64,000 nt of DNA from Prinia subflava (Eukaryota; Chordata; Aves; Passeriformes; Cisticolidae), in assembly GCF_021018805.1 (NCBI RefSeq), contig NC_086248.1:93269239-93333238 (forward strand), in the 5' to 3' direction. Made by a program: the position numbers and the translations under genes. The number at the start of each line of letters is the position of its first letter. Position 1 is the first letter of the stretch. Shown here piece after piece: positions 13,846-28,100 of this stretch. The notes beneath the pieces are model-generated. The model was given only the letters and a program-made list of their open reading frames with translations. It was not told the DNA's origin and ran no database searches.

Positions 13846-16800
13846 ACATGTGGTATACACACACAATATATCAGGGCTTTTTAGTTCAGGAATGTTCAGC
13901 TTTATTGTGGGGACAGAGCTGCACAAAATCCTTCGTTGACTGAAACTGTGCTCCTATGTGAGCAGGTGTACAAGATTTATAAATTTAAACAGGCTTACTC
14001 AATTGCTTATATGAGCAGAATCTTCTCATCTTTAAATTACAAAGTAATTTTATTCCTTGCAGAAGTAATGAACCACAGGAGATGTCATTAATAATCCCCC
14101 CTTTCAGACGTCCTAGATTAGAAACAGTATGCTAAAACAATATTTTTACCTATCGATCATCCTCGAGGCCAGAATTTATCATACTTTTACAAATAGTCCC
14201 TTTTTTGCTTTTCAGCTTTGTCTAATATAAAGGCTAATATAAAATTACCACCTCTGTCAGCTTCTACCTTCTCCATGGTATAATTTACTTTATTTGACCC
14301 CAATTTGGGCCATGGACTTTGTAGACAGAAGTCCGAGGTGGGTAGATACAGCTTGTGGTAGTCTACAAAACTGAAAACACTAGTGGGGAAACTTTTCCTT
14401 TGCCTAAAAAAGTGCAAGAGAAAATAGTGGAGATTTAAGTCAGGTTTTATACAATCTAGCACTTGGTCACCGAGGCAAGCAGCTCTGGAAATGGAAAAAA
14501 AAGGAAAAAAAGAAAAAACTAATATAGTAAGAAACTTAATAAAGAAGTTTCTCTCAGCTGGTTGCTGAGCACTGTTGGTCAAAAGTGTATAAGAACTGGG
14601 AAAAAGGAGTTCCTGAGAGACAAGGGCAAAGTGACCAGGGGAAAATCCAGCCTTTAGTGCTGTGAGTTCCTGAAACCATGACAGTAGCATGAGGCCTCAG
14701 TGTAAATGAGAGGTGAGTTTTTGGTCACTTTTTTTGGTAAGGTGAGGTTTTCTTTGGTTGCTGTATTTACCTCTCCAAAAGGTAAAAGCTGAATGAGTCC
14801 ACCCTGTTTCATATTTGGGAAGGGTGGAAGGGCAGCAGGCAGGAGCCTGCCTCCATGCCTGGCAGCACCTTTGAGTGACCACAGCAGCACAGCAGGACTG
14901 CTTGGAATGGCACAGGCAGAGGCAGAAGGAGGTGAGGGCAGGACATGGGACCTGCTCCAGAGTCTGCCCATGGCATGATCAGCCCCAGGCTGCTGAAGGC
15001 AGTTTCCACTGATGAGCTGTAGCTGAGGGGAGAGTCAGAGGGCTCTCACTCCCTTCTTTCCTGCCCAGTCCAGAGAGCTGGCAGCCCTGTGGTTGTGTTA
15101 GATCCTGGTTTCTGTGTGCAGGGCATGAGAGAAGGACCATGAAGAAGAGAAGTGGTGAAGCTGCCTTGCATGGCTTTAATAGATGTGAGCTGTGAGCACG
15201 TTCTGTGCTACCAGGAGGGCCCACACTCTTGGTTACTGACAGAGAAGTACTGGAAATCTGTTGAACTTCGATTACTGCTAATTAGGTATCCATACTCTGA
15301 TTCATTTGGAACCATTTCTGTTCCTTAATTCCTACAAAAATAAAATGAGAAGCTCTAAACCAAATTATTTTGCACATAATGCAGTTACCACTAATGAACA
15401 GCTGCCAAAAAGACAATTTTGTCTAAATAGTGTAATAACAATTTGCCAGTGGGCAGCAGTGTAAATGAGCTGTCCATCATGCAACACTTTCTTAAATTGA
15501 AAACAAAAGAAGGAGATCTCTTCCTTCTCCTGATTTTGTTCTTACATAGACTGAATTTGACAGGTTTTGAAAAAAAAATCACTGCAAGCTTATACACAAT
15601 ATTGTGACTGATACATGACTTAGGAAAGGAGCCAGAGATCAGAGAATGTAACTGCTCAAAATTGTCTGTGTGTTTTATGCTACCAACTTGTTTACCGCTC
15701 ACAGTAGAGGAGGTGAAAAGCAGCTCTCCACAGCAATGATTGTACAAAGTTTGAAGCTTGAATAGCTTCTCAAAAATGCTCGTAAGCCTGTGCCAGAGGA
15801 GAGAACCAGACCCCTGCAAGCAAACACAGGGCTGTTGCTTAGTGCTGTAAACCAGTTCCCAGCTACTCCTCTTGACCCAGCAACAAAATGCCTAAATTCG
15901 TATTCCTAAACCCAAGCATAGGAGGCAGGTAATTGGCTGCAAAAATTGAGTGGTTACACACTACATTTCAGATATTTGTTATGTAATTACTTTAGGATTG
16001 ATTTAATCTGAAAAAAAAAAAAAGCCAACAAAAACCCCCTATGAATGGATCTGCTGCAGGGCTGATTTTATTTTCCACATATTTCTTTTTCTGCCTCAAA
16101 TGCATCAGCTGTGTTGCTAGAATTCTTGTCTGCATATTCTGCTGGTAGCATGTGTTTGAGAATGTCTCAGTAATAATCCATAAACAACCTGAGAGGAAAC
16201 TGGCTCTTCAGAAGATCCTTCTGTGCTACTGTTCAGCTGTCAATCTGCAAAGAGGAGATGACAGGACTTCAAGGTGGTACAGAGTGGAGAGAGGTTGAGG
16301 TGCTACATCAAAGTCCTTTAAAAAAGAAAAAAAACCCTAAGAACAAGTGCAAATCCTCACAAAACAAGACAAACCCTCTGAGTTATTTGAACTCCCTTAT
16401 CTTGACTCAGGAATTTCTGTGTGTGGGTGTTTCTGATGGCAGCTAACATCTGGAGAGGGGCTGGTTTCCTGCACGCTGGCAGCAGCTGTGTCTCCAACGC
16501 TGGGGTGCCCTTCCAGCTCGCTGCTGACCCGCCTCGCACTGCAGAGCTTGCAGCCTTGGCAGGGCACATCTGCAGGGCAGCTCCCAGCACCTGCCTGTCC
16601 TTGGTTATTTTAGGTGGGGTGGGACAGAAACAGAGAGTGTGCCTTGGTTCCTCGCAGTGCCTGCTGCACCAGCACGGTGTCCAAATAAACATTTCTGTCC
16701 CCGCAGGAGGTTGGCAGCTGGCTTGCTCTGTCCTTCCCTTGGAGAACAGGAAATCCAGAACGTCTTTCCCAGGCTAAGCAGAAGCAGATAGACTGTGGCA

Positions 16801-19800
16801 GTGCAAGGAGATAGATTGATAGGGTTGCAAGGGACAAAACACAAAGAAAGCAGCACCTTTAAAATAAAATGTAGGGAATGTGTGTATGTTTCTTGTCACA
16901 GTGACTTCTGCCATGGTTCGAGCAAGCAGTGTGGCAGGAAGCAAGGACAGCAGACTGGAGCTGAGGGGAGACTTCTGCTTGCAAGAAGTGCTGCTTGCTG
17001 GTATAGGACTGATGCCAGTTCATACAGCTGTTTAATTCAGCATATTAGCAGCAGGACTCTTCTTTGCATGTAAGTCCTTTTAATAATGTCCAATAGATGA
17101 CAATTTAAACTTTCTAATAGAGTCCAGACAGTGCTCCACATATACCTTCTGCTGTTGTAATGTAATAACATTTTGCACTTATTGATTTACCATGCCATCT
17201 TTTAAAGAAGACAAAATGCTCACCTGTGTAAAAATGCTTAATTCAGATAATCTACATAGCAAATGCTTGGGCTTGATAGCTCATATTGCCATCAGATCCA
17301 TATTGTCTTTGGGAATCCTGCACTGAAGTCCACCTGGGTATAACCAGGACCAGAAGCAAAAGGGTGTGAAGTGGGACATAGGACAGCAGAGGATGTCTGT
17401 GCATTTAAAAATTTTCTGGGTCCTTTTCTACATGACATGATGTGGGTGACCTAATTCATTTGATGTTGCGTTATTTTTATTCTACCAGTCATGGGGTTTT
17501 TTCCTTTCTTTTCCTTTTTCTTTTTTATCTTCCCCACTCTGAGAGGTAGGAGGCTTATCTGTGCCTTAACCATGCTGTGCAGGACTGATATGCTTCTCTG
17601 TGCATCCATGCCTTTCTGAGAAGCTTTTTTAGCCCGTCGTTACTTTCAATACAATTTAAAATTGAGGTTTCTCTAAGGCCCATGAAAACAGGTGGGCAGA
17701 TAAGGATGCAGACTAACTGTGGTTCTCTTACTGCTTAGCTGGAGCTCATGCTTCATTAGGGAGTCCAGACAAGAGAGATCTCACAAATCCCCCCCTGGTA
17801 GCGATAGGTTCAGTCAGAACTTGTGGCTAAGACAGCAAGCAGGAGACAGAAATCGATAGGAAAGCTGCCTTCATTAGCTCCCCTGCTCTGCAGCTCTTTG
17901 TTTTCCCTTCACATGTTGCACATAGGCATATTTACACCACTGCTTCCTAGCAAGTCTTGACTTCTCATTGACCTCATTTTGTCTCCCTTTTGTTTTATAT
18001 CGGATAAAGTGCACTTTCTCCTCCATCATTCACTCCAAGTTATTTCCTAGTCACTTGGAGTACTTTCTACCTTGCCTCTTGTTTTAGAGCCAATTTTGAT
18101 CATGGTTTGGTGCACACAGACAACTTATTTTCTGTGTAAATTAGTTAAACCTATTTCTAGTACCGAAAGAAAAGTTCCTTCAAACAGGCTGAGTGAAAGA
18201 GTCAAAGAGCCTTGAAAAGCAGGGAGACATCAGAGACAAGCAAGACAAATGGCCCTGATTTTGTTCACAAGCTGTGTGGGATTTGAGAGAAGGCAAATTA
18301 ACTCTCTCCTCATTTAGTTAAGGGTTCTCAGTGCTGGCGACAGGAGTGTTTTTCTCATCAAATGAGGAATGAGTGAAAACATAAGATGATTTGGAACTGA
18401 ACATACTTGCAGTTGTTTATGTTTTTGGCTAGCAAGATACTTCAACATTCACTATCATTTGCCCTACGGGTTTGAACTGTGAATTATTTAAGGTGGAGAA
18501 AATATTTTTCATTCCATTAGTGCAGTTCATAGTACAATGTGATGAAGATCATGACTGTGGCTTGTACATTGCACAGATGAAAAATATGGCAAGAAAGCAG
18601 AAATGTTGGGTTTTTTTCTTCTTTTCTTTTTTCTTCAAAAAACAAATTATATCTTGGAAAGTGCATGCACGCACACAAGAATCTGGGTGCTGAAAGACAT
18701 TAGCTTGCAAAACCAGAAAGTCTCCCCAGTGGCTCTGAGTTAAGCACTGCTTTTCACTTTTGCTGTTTCTTCAGAAATTGGAATTTCCAGCTTAACATGT
18801 GCTAAACTCTACAACATGCAAAATACATCTTTGTGTCAACCAGGAAATAAGTCCCGAGGTAGTTGTTAATGTAGTAACCACGAAAAAAGTGAGCTTTTTG
18901 ATCTTATATTTGGCCTGAAAATGTTTTTCACGTGTGAATTGCCCTAGCACTACTTTCTGCACAAGTGCTCATCCTGTAGAAGACTTTAAGATGGTTCAAG
19001 AAAATTACTCAAACACCTGCTTTGTGGGTTACTTGTAGAAGAACCAATCTCAAAGCTAGTGTCAGATGAATCTTTTAGAAATAGCAACAACATAAGAACA
19101 TGGTGTGCAAAAAATCAGCTTTCCTTGTTGGAAGGACCTAAATTGCTCTGTTTTCACTGTATTTTTATTATTCTAATCAATCCTCCGGTCCTGTTTGGAG
19201 GTAGGGTGAAAGTGGCTGTGCATGAAGAACATTTTCCTCTTGATCCAAAACTCTGCTCATCTTTTGTGAACTACTGCAAACCCACCACAGCTAAAACAAG
19301 AAAAGGTGTTTCCACATTCTTGTGGCACCACATGCTAGATTTTTGCTTATATGGTTAAACAGATTTAGGATTGAGATCAAACTGTCTGCCCAGACATCCC
19401 TAAGAGCCGAGCAAAGATTGTGGGAAGGTTTTTGTTTAACACTTGCTCATCTGTCATGGTGCCATGCATTGCCAAGGTCCTCCTGGAGCTGTACTTGGGC
19501 AGCCTGAGGGGGTCTGAAGTGTGGCAGTGCCCTTGACAGGGTTGCAGCATGTGATGACTTGCTGCAGTCAAAGCATTTGGTAGAACGTGCTGGGAAGGTG
19601 CTGCACATTGACAAAAGCTCCAAGGCACAAACTGTGCTGCCTTCAGCTCTGTGAGCTCTGAGGGGGCTGCAGCAGCTCTGTGTGACAGTATGGTCATGGG
19701 TATAAGTGTGCAAGCTTGTTTGGATCTAGATCCAGGATATTTAAAACAGCATTTCATTCCATTCTGTGAACAGACCCTAAGTTTAGCACTGTTTTAGTTG

Positions 19801-21494
19801 GGGCCTTTTTTTGTTGTTGTTTGTTTTGGTTTTTTAATTGATTTCTATTTTAACTGAAGTGGAAACAGTTTAGCAAACGCAGACCCCTGCAAACAGATTG
19901 TGCTGACTGTGAGGATAAGTTTGTGGGCTGAGTTTTGTATCTGCTGAAACTATAGAAAAATCTTAGCGTGAACTGCAAGCTAAGATCATGTTGTTGCTCA
20001 ATTTGCTTTAACTAAAAATGCCTGTAAAAGATCAGACTAATTAAGGCTGTCTCTGAGGGCCTAAAAATGCACATCCTTATTAAAATACCCTTGAGCTTTT
20101 AATTATTTTCAGGTGGAAATGCAATAGAGGGTTGTGTCTGGATTTCCCTATCTGCAACCAGGTGGGTGCCTCAGAGACCTGGCTGGCAAAGGTGCAGGTG
20201 GTCCTAGAGGACAGAAACGGGAGTTTAAGCAGAAGCTGGGGCACAGCATGAACCTCCAAACATGTTCTGTCTCTCTTCTTGTAGGAGATGCTTCACTTTG
20301 TACAAATAAACCCCAACTCCTGCAAGCCTCTTCTGGAGCCTCACAGGCCCCGGGCTGTCTTGGTGGCCCTTCCTGTTGCCCTCCATCCAATGCCCTGGGG
20401 AACTCACAGCTAGAAAAGAACACAAGAGTAAATCTGTTGCTTTCTCTTTCCTAAGAATATTTAAGTTCTTTCAGCACAGAATTTATTTCTACCACCCCTC
20501 TCCATTTCTGTTTCATTTGTGTCCATATAATGTGGTTTGCAGTATTTTCTTCCAGCCCTCAAGTACAGGTTTATTAGGAATACAAGCAAAACTATTTGTC
20601 AACACTTATTTGGGTTCAATGCCTGAGAAAAGAAACAAAAATGTGCCCTTCTTTGGTCTGTGTGATCAAATATGATTTGGCCACAAACAATTCCTGTAAG
20701 GGAATGCTGTGCTGATTCTTCAAGAGTTATTTCCAGATGAAAATAACAATAATCATGAATAGCTGTCAATGCACAATGTGGGTTATTTCTCTGTAATTCA
20801 TTTCCCAGCCTGCCAATAGTCTGGAACCCATGCAGCTCTAATCACCTTATTTTATAAATTTGGGAGATTCAGAAGACATGCATGTCATCTTTTCGAGGTG
20901 ATAAAACATAGTTTGCATAACCCTCCCTCCCCCCATAATCTTTAAGAAAAATCTATCTCCATTATTCTGACACTTTGCAAATACATATGATTTTTTTTGG
21001 CACTTCAGAGATATCAAAGTGATATTGAACTAATGAAAATTTATTGAACTTCTAATACAGCATGAAGAACTGTATTTCCATTTTGATAGACTCTGATCTC
21101 TTCTAAAACATAAAAGCAAAATTCCAGACTTTTAATGTTACTTTACATGCATTCTCACAAAAAAGGTGCAAATATGAAAAGGAAGAATTAGCAGAACTCC
21201 AGTCAGCTGTGGAGATCTGATTTTAGTGGTGTTTGTTTAGGCTGAAGAACAAATCCCAAGTGATCAACGATGGGAGACTGACATGGCAGTGAACATTGTG
21301 AGCCTGGGGTGCCCCAGAGCTGGGCAGTTCAACCCAGTGGCTGGAGAGCAGCTCTGTTTCTGCAGTGCTGACAGAACTCCACTGAAATTCAGCACTTCTC
21401 CTTCATGAAGCCTTATAGACATAAAGGGCTCGATGCTTCTGATCAGAGATTAATTCCTCTGCAATACTGAAGACCCAATCTTGGTGACCTGACA
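13846..21494. other. Intergenic, no gene recognised
   Basis: AT-rich with GC-richer blocks at about 14640-15220, 16420-16760, 19440-19720 and 20130-20420. Open frames up to 167 codons (14187-14690, minus) show no recognisable domain. A 30-base pure pyrimidine run lies at 17497-17526. Confidence 0.7.
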
Positions 21495-21886
21495 GCTGGA
21501 GCACCTCTCCTATGAGACGGGCTGAGACTCTCAGGGTTGTTCAGCCTGGAGAGGAGAAGGCTCTGGGGACACCTTACAGCACCTTCCAGTGCCTAAAGGG
21601 GGCTACAAGAGAGCTGGAGAGGGGTCTTCTATAAGGGCATGCAGTGATAGGACAAGGGGGAATGGCTTCAGACTGGAATAGAGCAGGTTTAGATATGGAG
21701 AAGGGTGGGGAGGCCCTGGAACAGGTTGCCCATAGAAGTGGTGGATGCCCTGTCCCTGGTCCAAGCCCAGGCTGGATGAAGCTTTGGACAGCTGGGTCTA
21801 ATGGAAGGTGTTCCTGCCCATGCCAGGGGCTTGGATCTAGATGATCTTTATGGTTCCTCCCAGCCCAAACCATTCTATGATTCTGT
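21495..21886 (+). mobile_element. CR1 LINE 3' fragment
   Basis: The start, GCTGGAGCACCTCTCC, and the following TTGTTCAGCCTGGAGAGGAG are CR1 ORF2 3'-end landmarks. The element ends with the diagnostic CR1 terminal short repeat ATTCTATGATTCTGT at 21872-21886. It is 5'-truncated and has a small internal deletion near 21700. The open frames on either strand here are by-products of the repeat. Confidence 0.92.
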
Positions 21887-22931
21887 CATTTAGGGGGCTG
21901 CAGTTTAAACATTATTGGTATTTTCCGGCTTCTAGAAACAGAGTATTACTTTATCTGTCTTAGCTGATCTCAGCTGATGAAATACAAAGATACAAAAACC
22001 AGTGAAAACAACTTGTTCATCATGGATTATTCTTGAAATATCCATGCTAGCTGTATTTGAAAGTTTTATAGCACATCCTCAGGGTTGACATTCAGCAACT
22101 AGCCTAAATTATGGCTAATCAGAAGGAATTAATGGTGTTGCTTCTGTGCTTGTCTTGAGTGAGACGAAGCCTGTATCTTATGGCAGCTTAGCCAGCTCCT
22201 CAGCTCTAGAAAGTGCTTCTAATTTTCATGTGACAACATGAAAAACATCCTTTGTTCTCTTAAAGTGTGAATCCAGCTTTAGTCATTTGGGACTACTAGA
22301 CAAATACTCCAGGCCAGAGTGCTTGTCCTGTATGTGGGATCCAGTCAGGGCCTGTAGAACCAAATAAGTGGGCTCCTGAGCATGAGATGTTCCAAAGTTC
22401 ATCAAGCAAACTGCCCTGGTTTTGCTACCATGCAATTTATCTCACTAATTACTATGTTAATACATAAATCTGACAGAGTTGGCCAAAAAAATCAGGAGCC
22501 TGTAGCTTCCACAGGCTTTCTGGAATGCCTGCTGGTACTGCAGATAGATATCAGCATTAAAATTCAGGACCCAGTAGTGCTCTCTGGCTGCAAATTTCTG
22601 CCAGGATTAGCAAGTTACTGTGATCTTTTGGACATTCTGGGAAATGGTTTTAGGAATGGCTGAGAATAAATAGGCATGGGGGTCTGAAGCACTGCAAATA
22701 AAAGCCTGCGTGTGCTTGACCTGAATGCAAATGGATGTTTCCTGATGGCTCTGCAGGCACACCTGGGTTATGGCTGATACATAATTTCGTCTCTCAGAGC
22801 CTGCTGAAACTGAGAGTTATTCATAATAAAGCTGCTTAATTTCACATGTAAGTGGACTCTCAGCATAAATAAAACCATTGAGGTAGGACAGAATCAGAGG
22901 AAGGCCAGATTTAGGATTGCACTAAACTAGG
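21887..22931. other. Intergenic, no gene recognised
   Basis: Sequence between a CR1 and the solo LTR. It contains an octamer ATGCAAAT at 22724-22731 in a stretch that could be conserved non-coding DNA; this cannot be judged without alignment. Confidence 0.6.
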
Positions 22932-23468
22932 TGTCTTGATTTTAGCTGGGACAATTTTGTCCCTAGAAGCTGGTACATTGCTGTGTTTTTGATTTAGTGT
23001 GAGAATAATGTTGATAACACGCTGATGTTTTGGTTCTTGCTGAGTAGTGCTTTCTCTGTGTCAAGGACTTTTCAGTTTCCCATGCTCTGCCAGTGCAGAG
23101 GTGCACAAGAAGCTGGGAGGGAACACAGCCAGGACAGCTGATCTGAACTATCCAAAGGGATATTCTATACCACAGAACATCATGCCCAGTATCTAAACAG
23201 GGGGGAATTGGCTGAACAACTATGTTGTGCATCACTTGTTCATCTCAGGGATGAATTATCTCCCTTTCTCTGTCTCCTGTCATTGCAATTATTTGTTTTG
23301 TTATTTTCATTTTACTTTACTGTAAATGTACTGTTAATGTCATTTATTTTACTTTATTTCCATAATTTAGTTGTTCTTTCACCTTGTTTACCTTTTTTTT
23401 CCCCCAAATTCTCCTTCGCATCCTACCTGAGGGTGAGGGGAGGTGAGAGAGAAGCTGTGTGGTAGTTA
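22932..23468 (+). mobile_element. Solo LTR of an avian ERVL-like endogenous retrovirus
   Basis: The sequence opens with TGTCTTGATTTTAGCTGGGA, resembling the common avian LTR start, and carries GGGAACACAGCCAGGACAGC, AGGGATATTCTATACCA and CATCATGCCCAGTAT, familiar landmarks of this LTR type. The TATA region reads GTATCTAAAC, probably a decayed GTATATAAAC. The 3' part runs to GAAGCTGTGTGGTAGTTAA and lacks the expected last bases. No internal retroviral genes flank it, so it is a solo, degenerate LTR. The family is assigned from memory of the pattern; the exact subfamily is not known. Confidence 0.8.
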
Positions 23469-25151
23469 ATTCCATCCCTGCTTACATGAGACACAAAGTT
23501 ACAGAAGAATCCCATTATTTTAGTCAAAAAGATCAGATGGCTCATGCCTCTGATCTTCAGGGAAGTTGAATTATGATTATTATGATTTTGGTCTTTGATT
23601 TATTGCATAACTTTTAGCATTTCAAGGTAGCATGTTGCCTTTTAATCTAGCAGAGAAATAAGTAAAATAATTCTGGGCTGCTTGTTGATCTGGAGGTTAC
23701 AGTGATGAAATACATTAAGCAGTTTTAGTATACATTTCTGGCATCTGAAGAAAATGGCAAGTAGAATTTTTAAAAATTGATAAAGCTAGAAAGTACCATT
23801 TTTTATGACTTCATTTTTTAGTGACAAAAACATTTAAATAACAATATACAGTAAATCAACAATCTGGGGATTTTTTCCCAAGTCAGTAGGAAAAAAAACT
23901 TGAGTGCTGTTAGGCCTTATTAGAGGACAAAATAGTGCTGATGGAAGACTTGCGTGGGTGAAATCAGAGCTGAGGCAGAGAAGTCAGATGTAAAAAATAC
24001 AGAATTTGTCTGTTGTTTTATCTTCTACTGCTTTGTTATGCCGATAAAAGAAGCAGCCTGTATTGGGGGGGCAGGATGATATCAGTGTTTTCTCAGAAAC
24101 TTAGCCTTTAAGGTTAAATATCAGCAGAACACTAATCCAAGACATTATTATTCCTTGCAGACTTGAAATAATTTAACAGCCCTGACTGTACAGAATGCCA
24201 CAGTAACAGAGAGCTGAAGCATGAATTCGACCCATAAAAATGCAGAACATAAAAACATCAGCATTCTGAGTAAGCAATTCACAGGGTTATTAGGAAGGCT
24301 TTAGTTCCCCTCCTGTAAGAGAAAATAGCTAAGTTTTTAAGAGGAAATAGAGGCAAATGTATTTTTGAATTAATTATTTAGCTAAAAAAAATTGCTGTAA
24401 GTGGGGAGAGCTATTTCTTCATATTTTTATAATAGTTTATATGCAATTGGTTTCAGTGAAACATTTTTTGACTACAGTCTGTTATTTTCAAGTCTTCTGG
24501 CTAACTAGGTAATACTTACTAAAAAGAAAAGAGTTAAACCTGAGATATGTGCAGATAATATCCATTACTGATGTGCTAAATGACATTTAGAGTCAGAGAG
24601 AATATTCTTCAGATTAGAGAAAAAAAATGTATGTTTTAGATTAAAAAAGAAATACTGTTTGCACCCTTGGAAGGGTTTCACTGAACAACCTGATAATTAA
24701 AATAGTGCAGAATGTTTGATTTCTGTTTGATAGTCGTTTTAACCTGTCTGCTCACTTCAAAGTAAATCTGCAAGATGTCAATAGGTGAGCATGGACCGAC
24801 AGCCAGCGATTGCTGAAATGCCACCAGATACTCTCTAAAAGCCATCAGAGTCTGTCACATCTTGACTGGGAACTGAAGTGAAAATGGCTGAACAGGGAAA
24901 AAATTCTTTTCTTCAGAGTGAACATTTTCCAGTAACCTTCATGATTAGACCTCCAAAGAAGTGAATACTAAAGCCCTGCACGGGGGAGAGGAGCTGCTGT
25001 TTGCTTGGTGATGCGGGCAGGCTGCTCCTCCCAGTGAAGCAGGGTCTTTCAAGCTCTCTCTGAAAGCTCTGCCAGGGAGGCGACGTGCCATGGGTTGTAA
25101 TAAAACCTGCCCCCCCACACCCCCCGGAACACGGTCAGCACAGCAGATCTT

Positions 25152-25167
25152 AAAAAAAAAAAAAAAA
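25152..25167 (+). repeat. A16 homopolymer
   Basis: Sixteen consecutive A. An AATAAA lies about 45 bases upstream, after a C-rich stretch. This is slightly like a retrocopy tail, but no parent transcript was recognised. Confidence 0.9.
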
Positions 25168-28100
25168 TGAAATCAATCTGGACAGTTCAGGCGCTTGAAC
25201 CATGTATTTGCTAGATAAACATTTGCAAGAGATTAGAACACAAAGTATTTTATTTCTTGTTATTTCTCGCGGCGCTGTTTGTTGTTCTACTGCTCCGACA
25301 AAAAAGCGTGCTCCGTGGGAAGGCATGCCTTGCATTTATGCTGACTTCACCCAGGAACCCTCCCTGCCTCCAGTGTTTACCTCGTGCCCAAATAAAGCAC
25401 ATCCAGATTTGAACTCTTGTCACTTGGATTCTGCTGAAAAAGGGAAAAAACTAGGGGCTTGGGCCTGCTCGTGCTCAGAGCTTTGGCTTATTTAGGCTCT
25501 CGAGCTGCATGCAGTGTGTTTTCTGGAAGGCATTGTCAGGTTGTCTCAGTTATAAAAAGTGGAGGAGGACACACATTGTGCTGTTTGTCTACTTGGCAGC
25601 TCGAGAATTGACACCTGTGCTTGCTGCTCCTTTTTTTGCCCTTGATCTGCTTTGTCTTGAGTTTCCTTGTGACTTTGCTTGAGACTTGGATCCTGGTTTC
25701 TGATTTGTTTGCTGGTGCAAGAAGCAGAAAATATCCATGCAGCAGGCTTCCCATGAAGGGATGCACATTTCCACGCGATGGACAACGTCATAGTGGCACT
25801 CGTTACTGTGGCATGTTGTAGAGGTCTAGCATTTAAATGGATTTAAAAAGTTACACCACTCGGGGTGATCATATACAGAAACTTGAGGTCACCTTGTCTC
25901 AGATATTTCTATATCTATATACTTTCAGAAGTAAGAAAGAATCTTTTGATATGTGCTGGTTTTGGAATGCTTCTCTGAACGTCTATTGTTTGTGGCTGAA
26001 AGAGACAAAATAATGTGCTGGGATGACTCTGATCTGTTCCAGTATGCCTCTTACCACGGCACAAGCAGTAAGAACTACAGGAATACCTACTTGTTTTCTT
26101 TTCCTGATAATTCCCTGTGGTCTGCATGGGATAGTTTCTAACCAAACATGCTGCCTTCTGTAAATGCTCTACATAAATTCTCAGTTCCTGGGTCAAAGCT
26201 CAAGATTTAGGTGCAAAGATACCAGTGTCAGCAAGAGTAGGGCTGCTTCAAGAAAATGATCTGGGAGCCAAGGGTGACACAAGAAGGCAATTCCAAAAGA
26301 TCAGGGGACATGGATGGGTTGCTCTTAGGGTCTATTAAACATTCCAGTCATGGCAAAGTGACCAAAATAAACCCTGTGTCCATTAATGCAAGCCAGTCAG
26401 GGGCACCGTGAGATGGGGCTGGACACACAGCTTAGGGCTTGAGGTTATTCCAGGAAAACCAGTCAGCAAGTCAGGACAGCAAAGGACAAGGGCAGGTGTG
26501 GGTGTGCCCACAACACAGTTCTGGGGCCTGAGCTCAAAGTAGCCATGAGAAATTGGCTGGGAGGAAGACCAAGGTGAAGGTGGTCATAATAAGGCCAACT
26601 GGTGGCCTAAGGTTGTTCACATATTTAGTTCTTGGTGTCAGCGACTGTACTGGGTTTGGGGTTTTTGGGGTGAGGGTTTATTATTTTTTCTAATTGTCAT
26701 TAGGTTATTAATATAAGTAGAAGTGACACATGAATCTGTGGTAAGATTTAGTGAAATAGATCACAAGCTGAGTAAAAATGACAGTCAGTGTGCAACATTT
26801 TGGAAATGAGAAACAAGAGAATCCAAGCTCCCTGTGCTGTTTTAGCAGACCAAGTTACTAGTGTCTCAGTAATCAATAAAAGTTAACAGACATTGTTAGG
26901 ATAACAGGCAGAAAGAAGCCTGAGTAAACAAATAATTTTACTCTCTGGGACTTCGAAGTCAACAACTGCAGCAATAATAGGCAAACACTAACTATTAAAA
27001 AATGGAAGAAATAAACCAATGAAAACTGTAATCAATGCGGAGGGAATGTGCCAAGCCAAGTTCTACCCTTATTTGCAGTCAAGGGATTTCAGGAATGTGT
27101 ATTAGCTTAAATCAGAGGAAATTTGGCTTGTGTTTCAAAGATAGAACACTGCAGCATATTTTGACATAAATTTTAACACTCCACTTACCACCTAATAGAA
27201 TAAGATGAACTTCTTTGTAATGAACAGAATGGTTTATACATCTGCTGTAAAGCAAAAATAAGCTGCTGTCAGGTCCACTAGATGATTATTGATTTTAAAA
27301 ATTTATTTTAAAAAACTCATTTGCAAATTTCTGCGAGTTTCAGAGTCATGGTAACTGTAACTGCTTAGATTTAAATCTTGATTGATTATGTCATCTTCAC
27401 TGTGTGCAGACCCTCTAAAAGTCTTGTTTATTTATAAATATGAACTTGGGTCTGTAAGATAGCTATAGGATTGTCCTGCAGAGGGAGATTGTGATTTAGG
27501 GGATTTAGATACAAGACTGGGACCATTCTCTGGATGAGGTTGCCCTAAAAGCAGGCAGCTGCCTCACCAATACCTCAGCTGAAATGCACTGAATGAAGTA
27601 ATGATGAAGAAACACAGAATCGCATTTCTGACATTTATCCAGAAAATCTGAAACTCCTCGGAAATGGGAATGCTGCAAATCTTGAGTTACTATTTTTTCA
27701 AATTGTCTGTTTATTTTGATAGGAATTGTTATTATGCTTTTAGTTGCATAGGAATGTTGTGTTTACTATGCAAGGGTGTAATAGCCTTTAGACAAATTGA
27801 GTTCTGAGAATGGGCTAAGAATGAAGCATCCTTCTGGCAGAGAAACTGGTCTTCTCATGAATAATACTAAGGAGCATTCTTTTTTGAGTGCTTTAGTTAA
27901 TTTACAATTTTTTCTGTTACTTTTTTCTTTATAATGTGCAATTTAGTCCTGACTTTTCATGATGCTTGGGCAAAAATACAGATACCATAGCACCAGTATA
28001 ATGAAAGAAATCAGAAAAATAACAGTTTAGTCGTGATATGCATCTCTCACACAATACATAGAATAATAGGAAAGCTACCATAAATTGACTTAAAGAGTAG

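Noticed and set aside
14187..14690. 167-codon minus-strand frame
   Set aside because: No domain or family resemblance, no splice or promoter context; a frame of this length is expected by chance in a window of this size.
25100..25167. Possible retrocopy tail (AATAAA then A16)
   Set aside because: The spacing is long, no parent transcript was recognised and no target-site duplication was visible.
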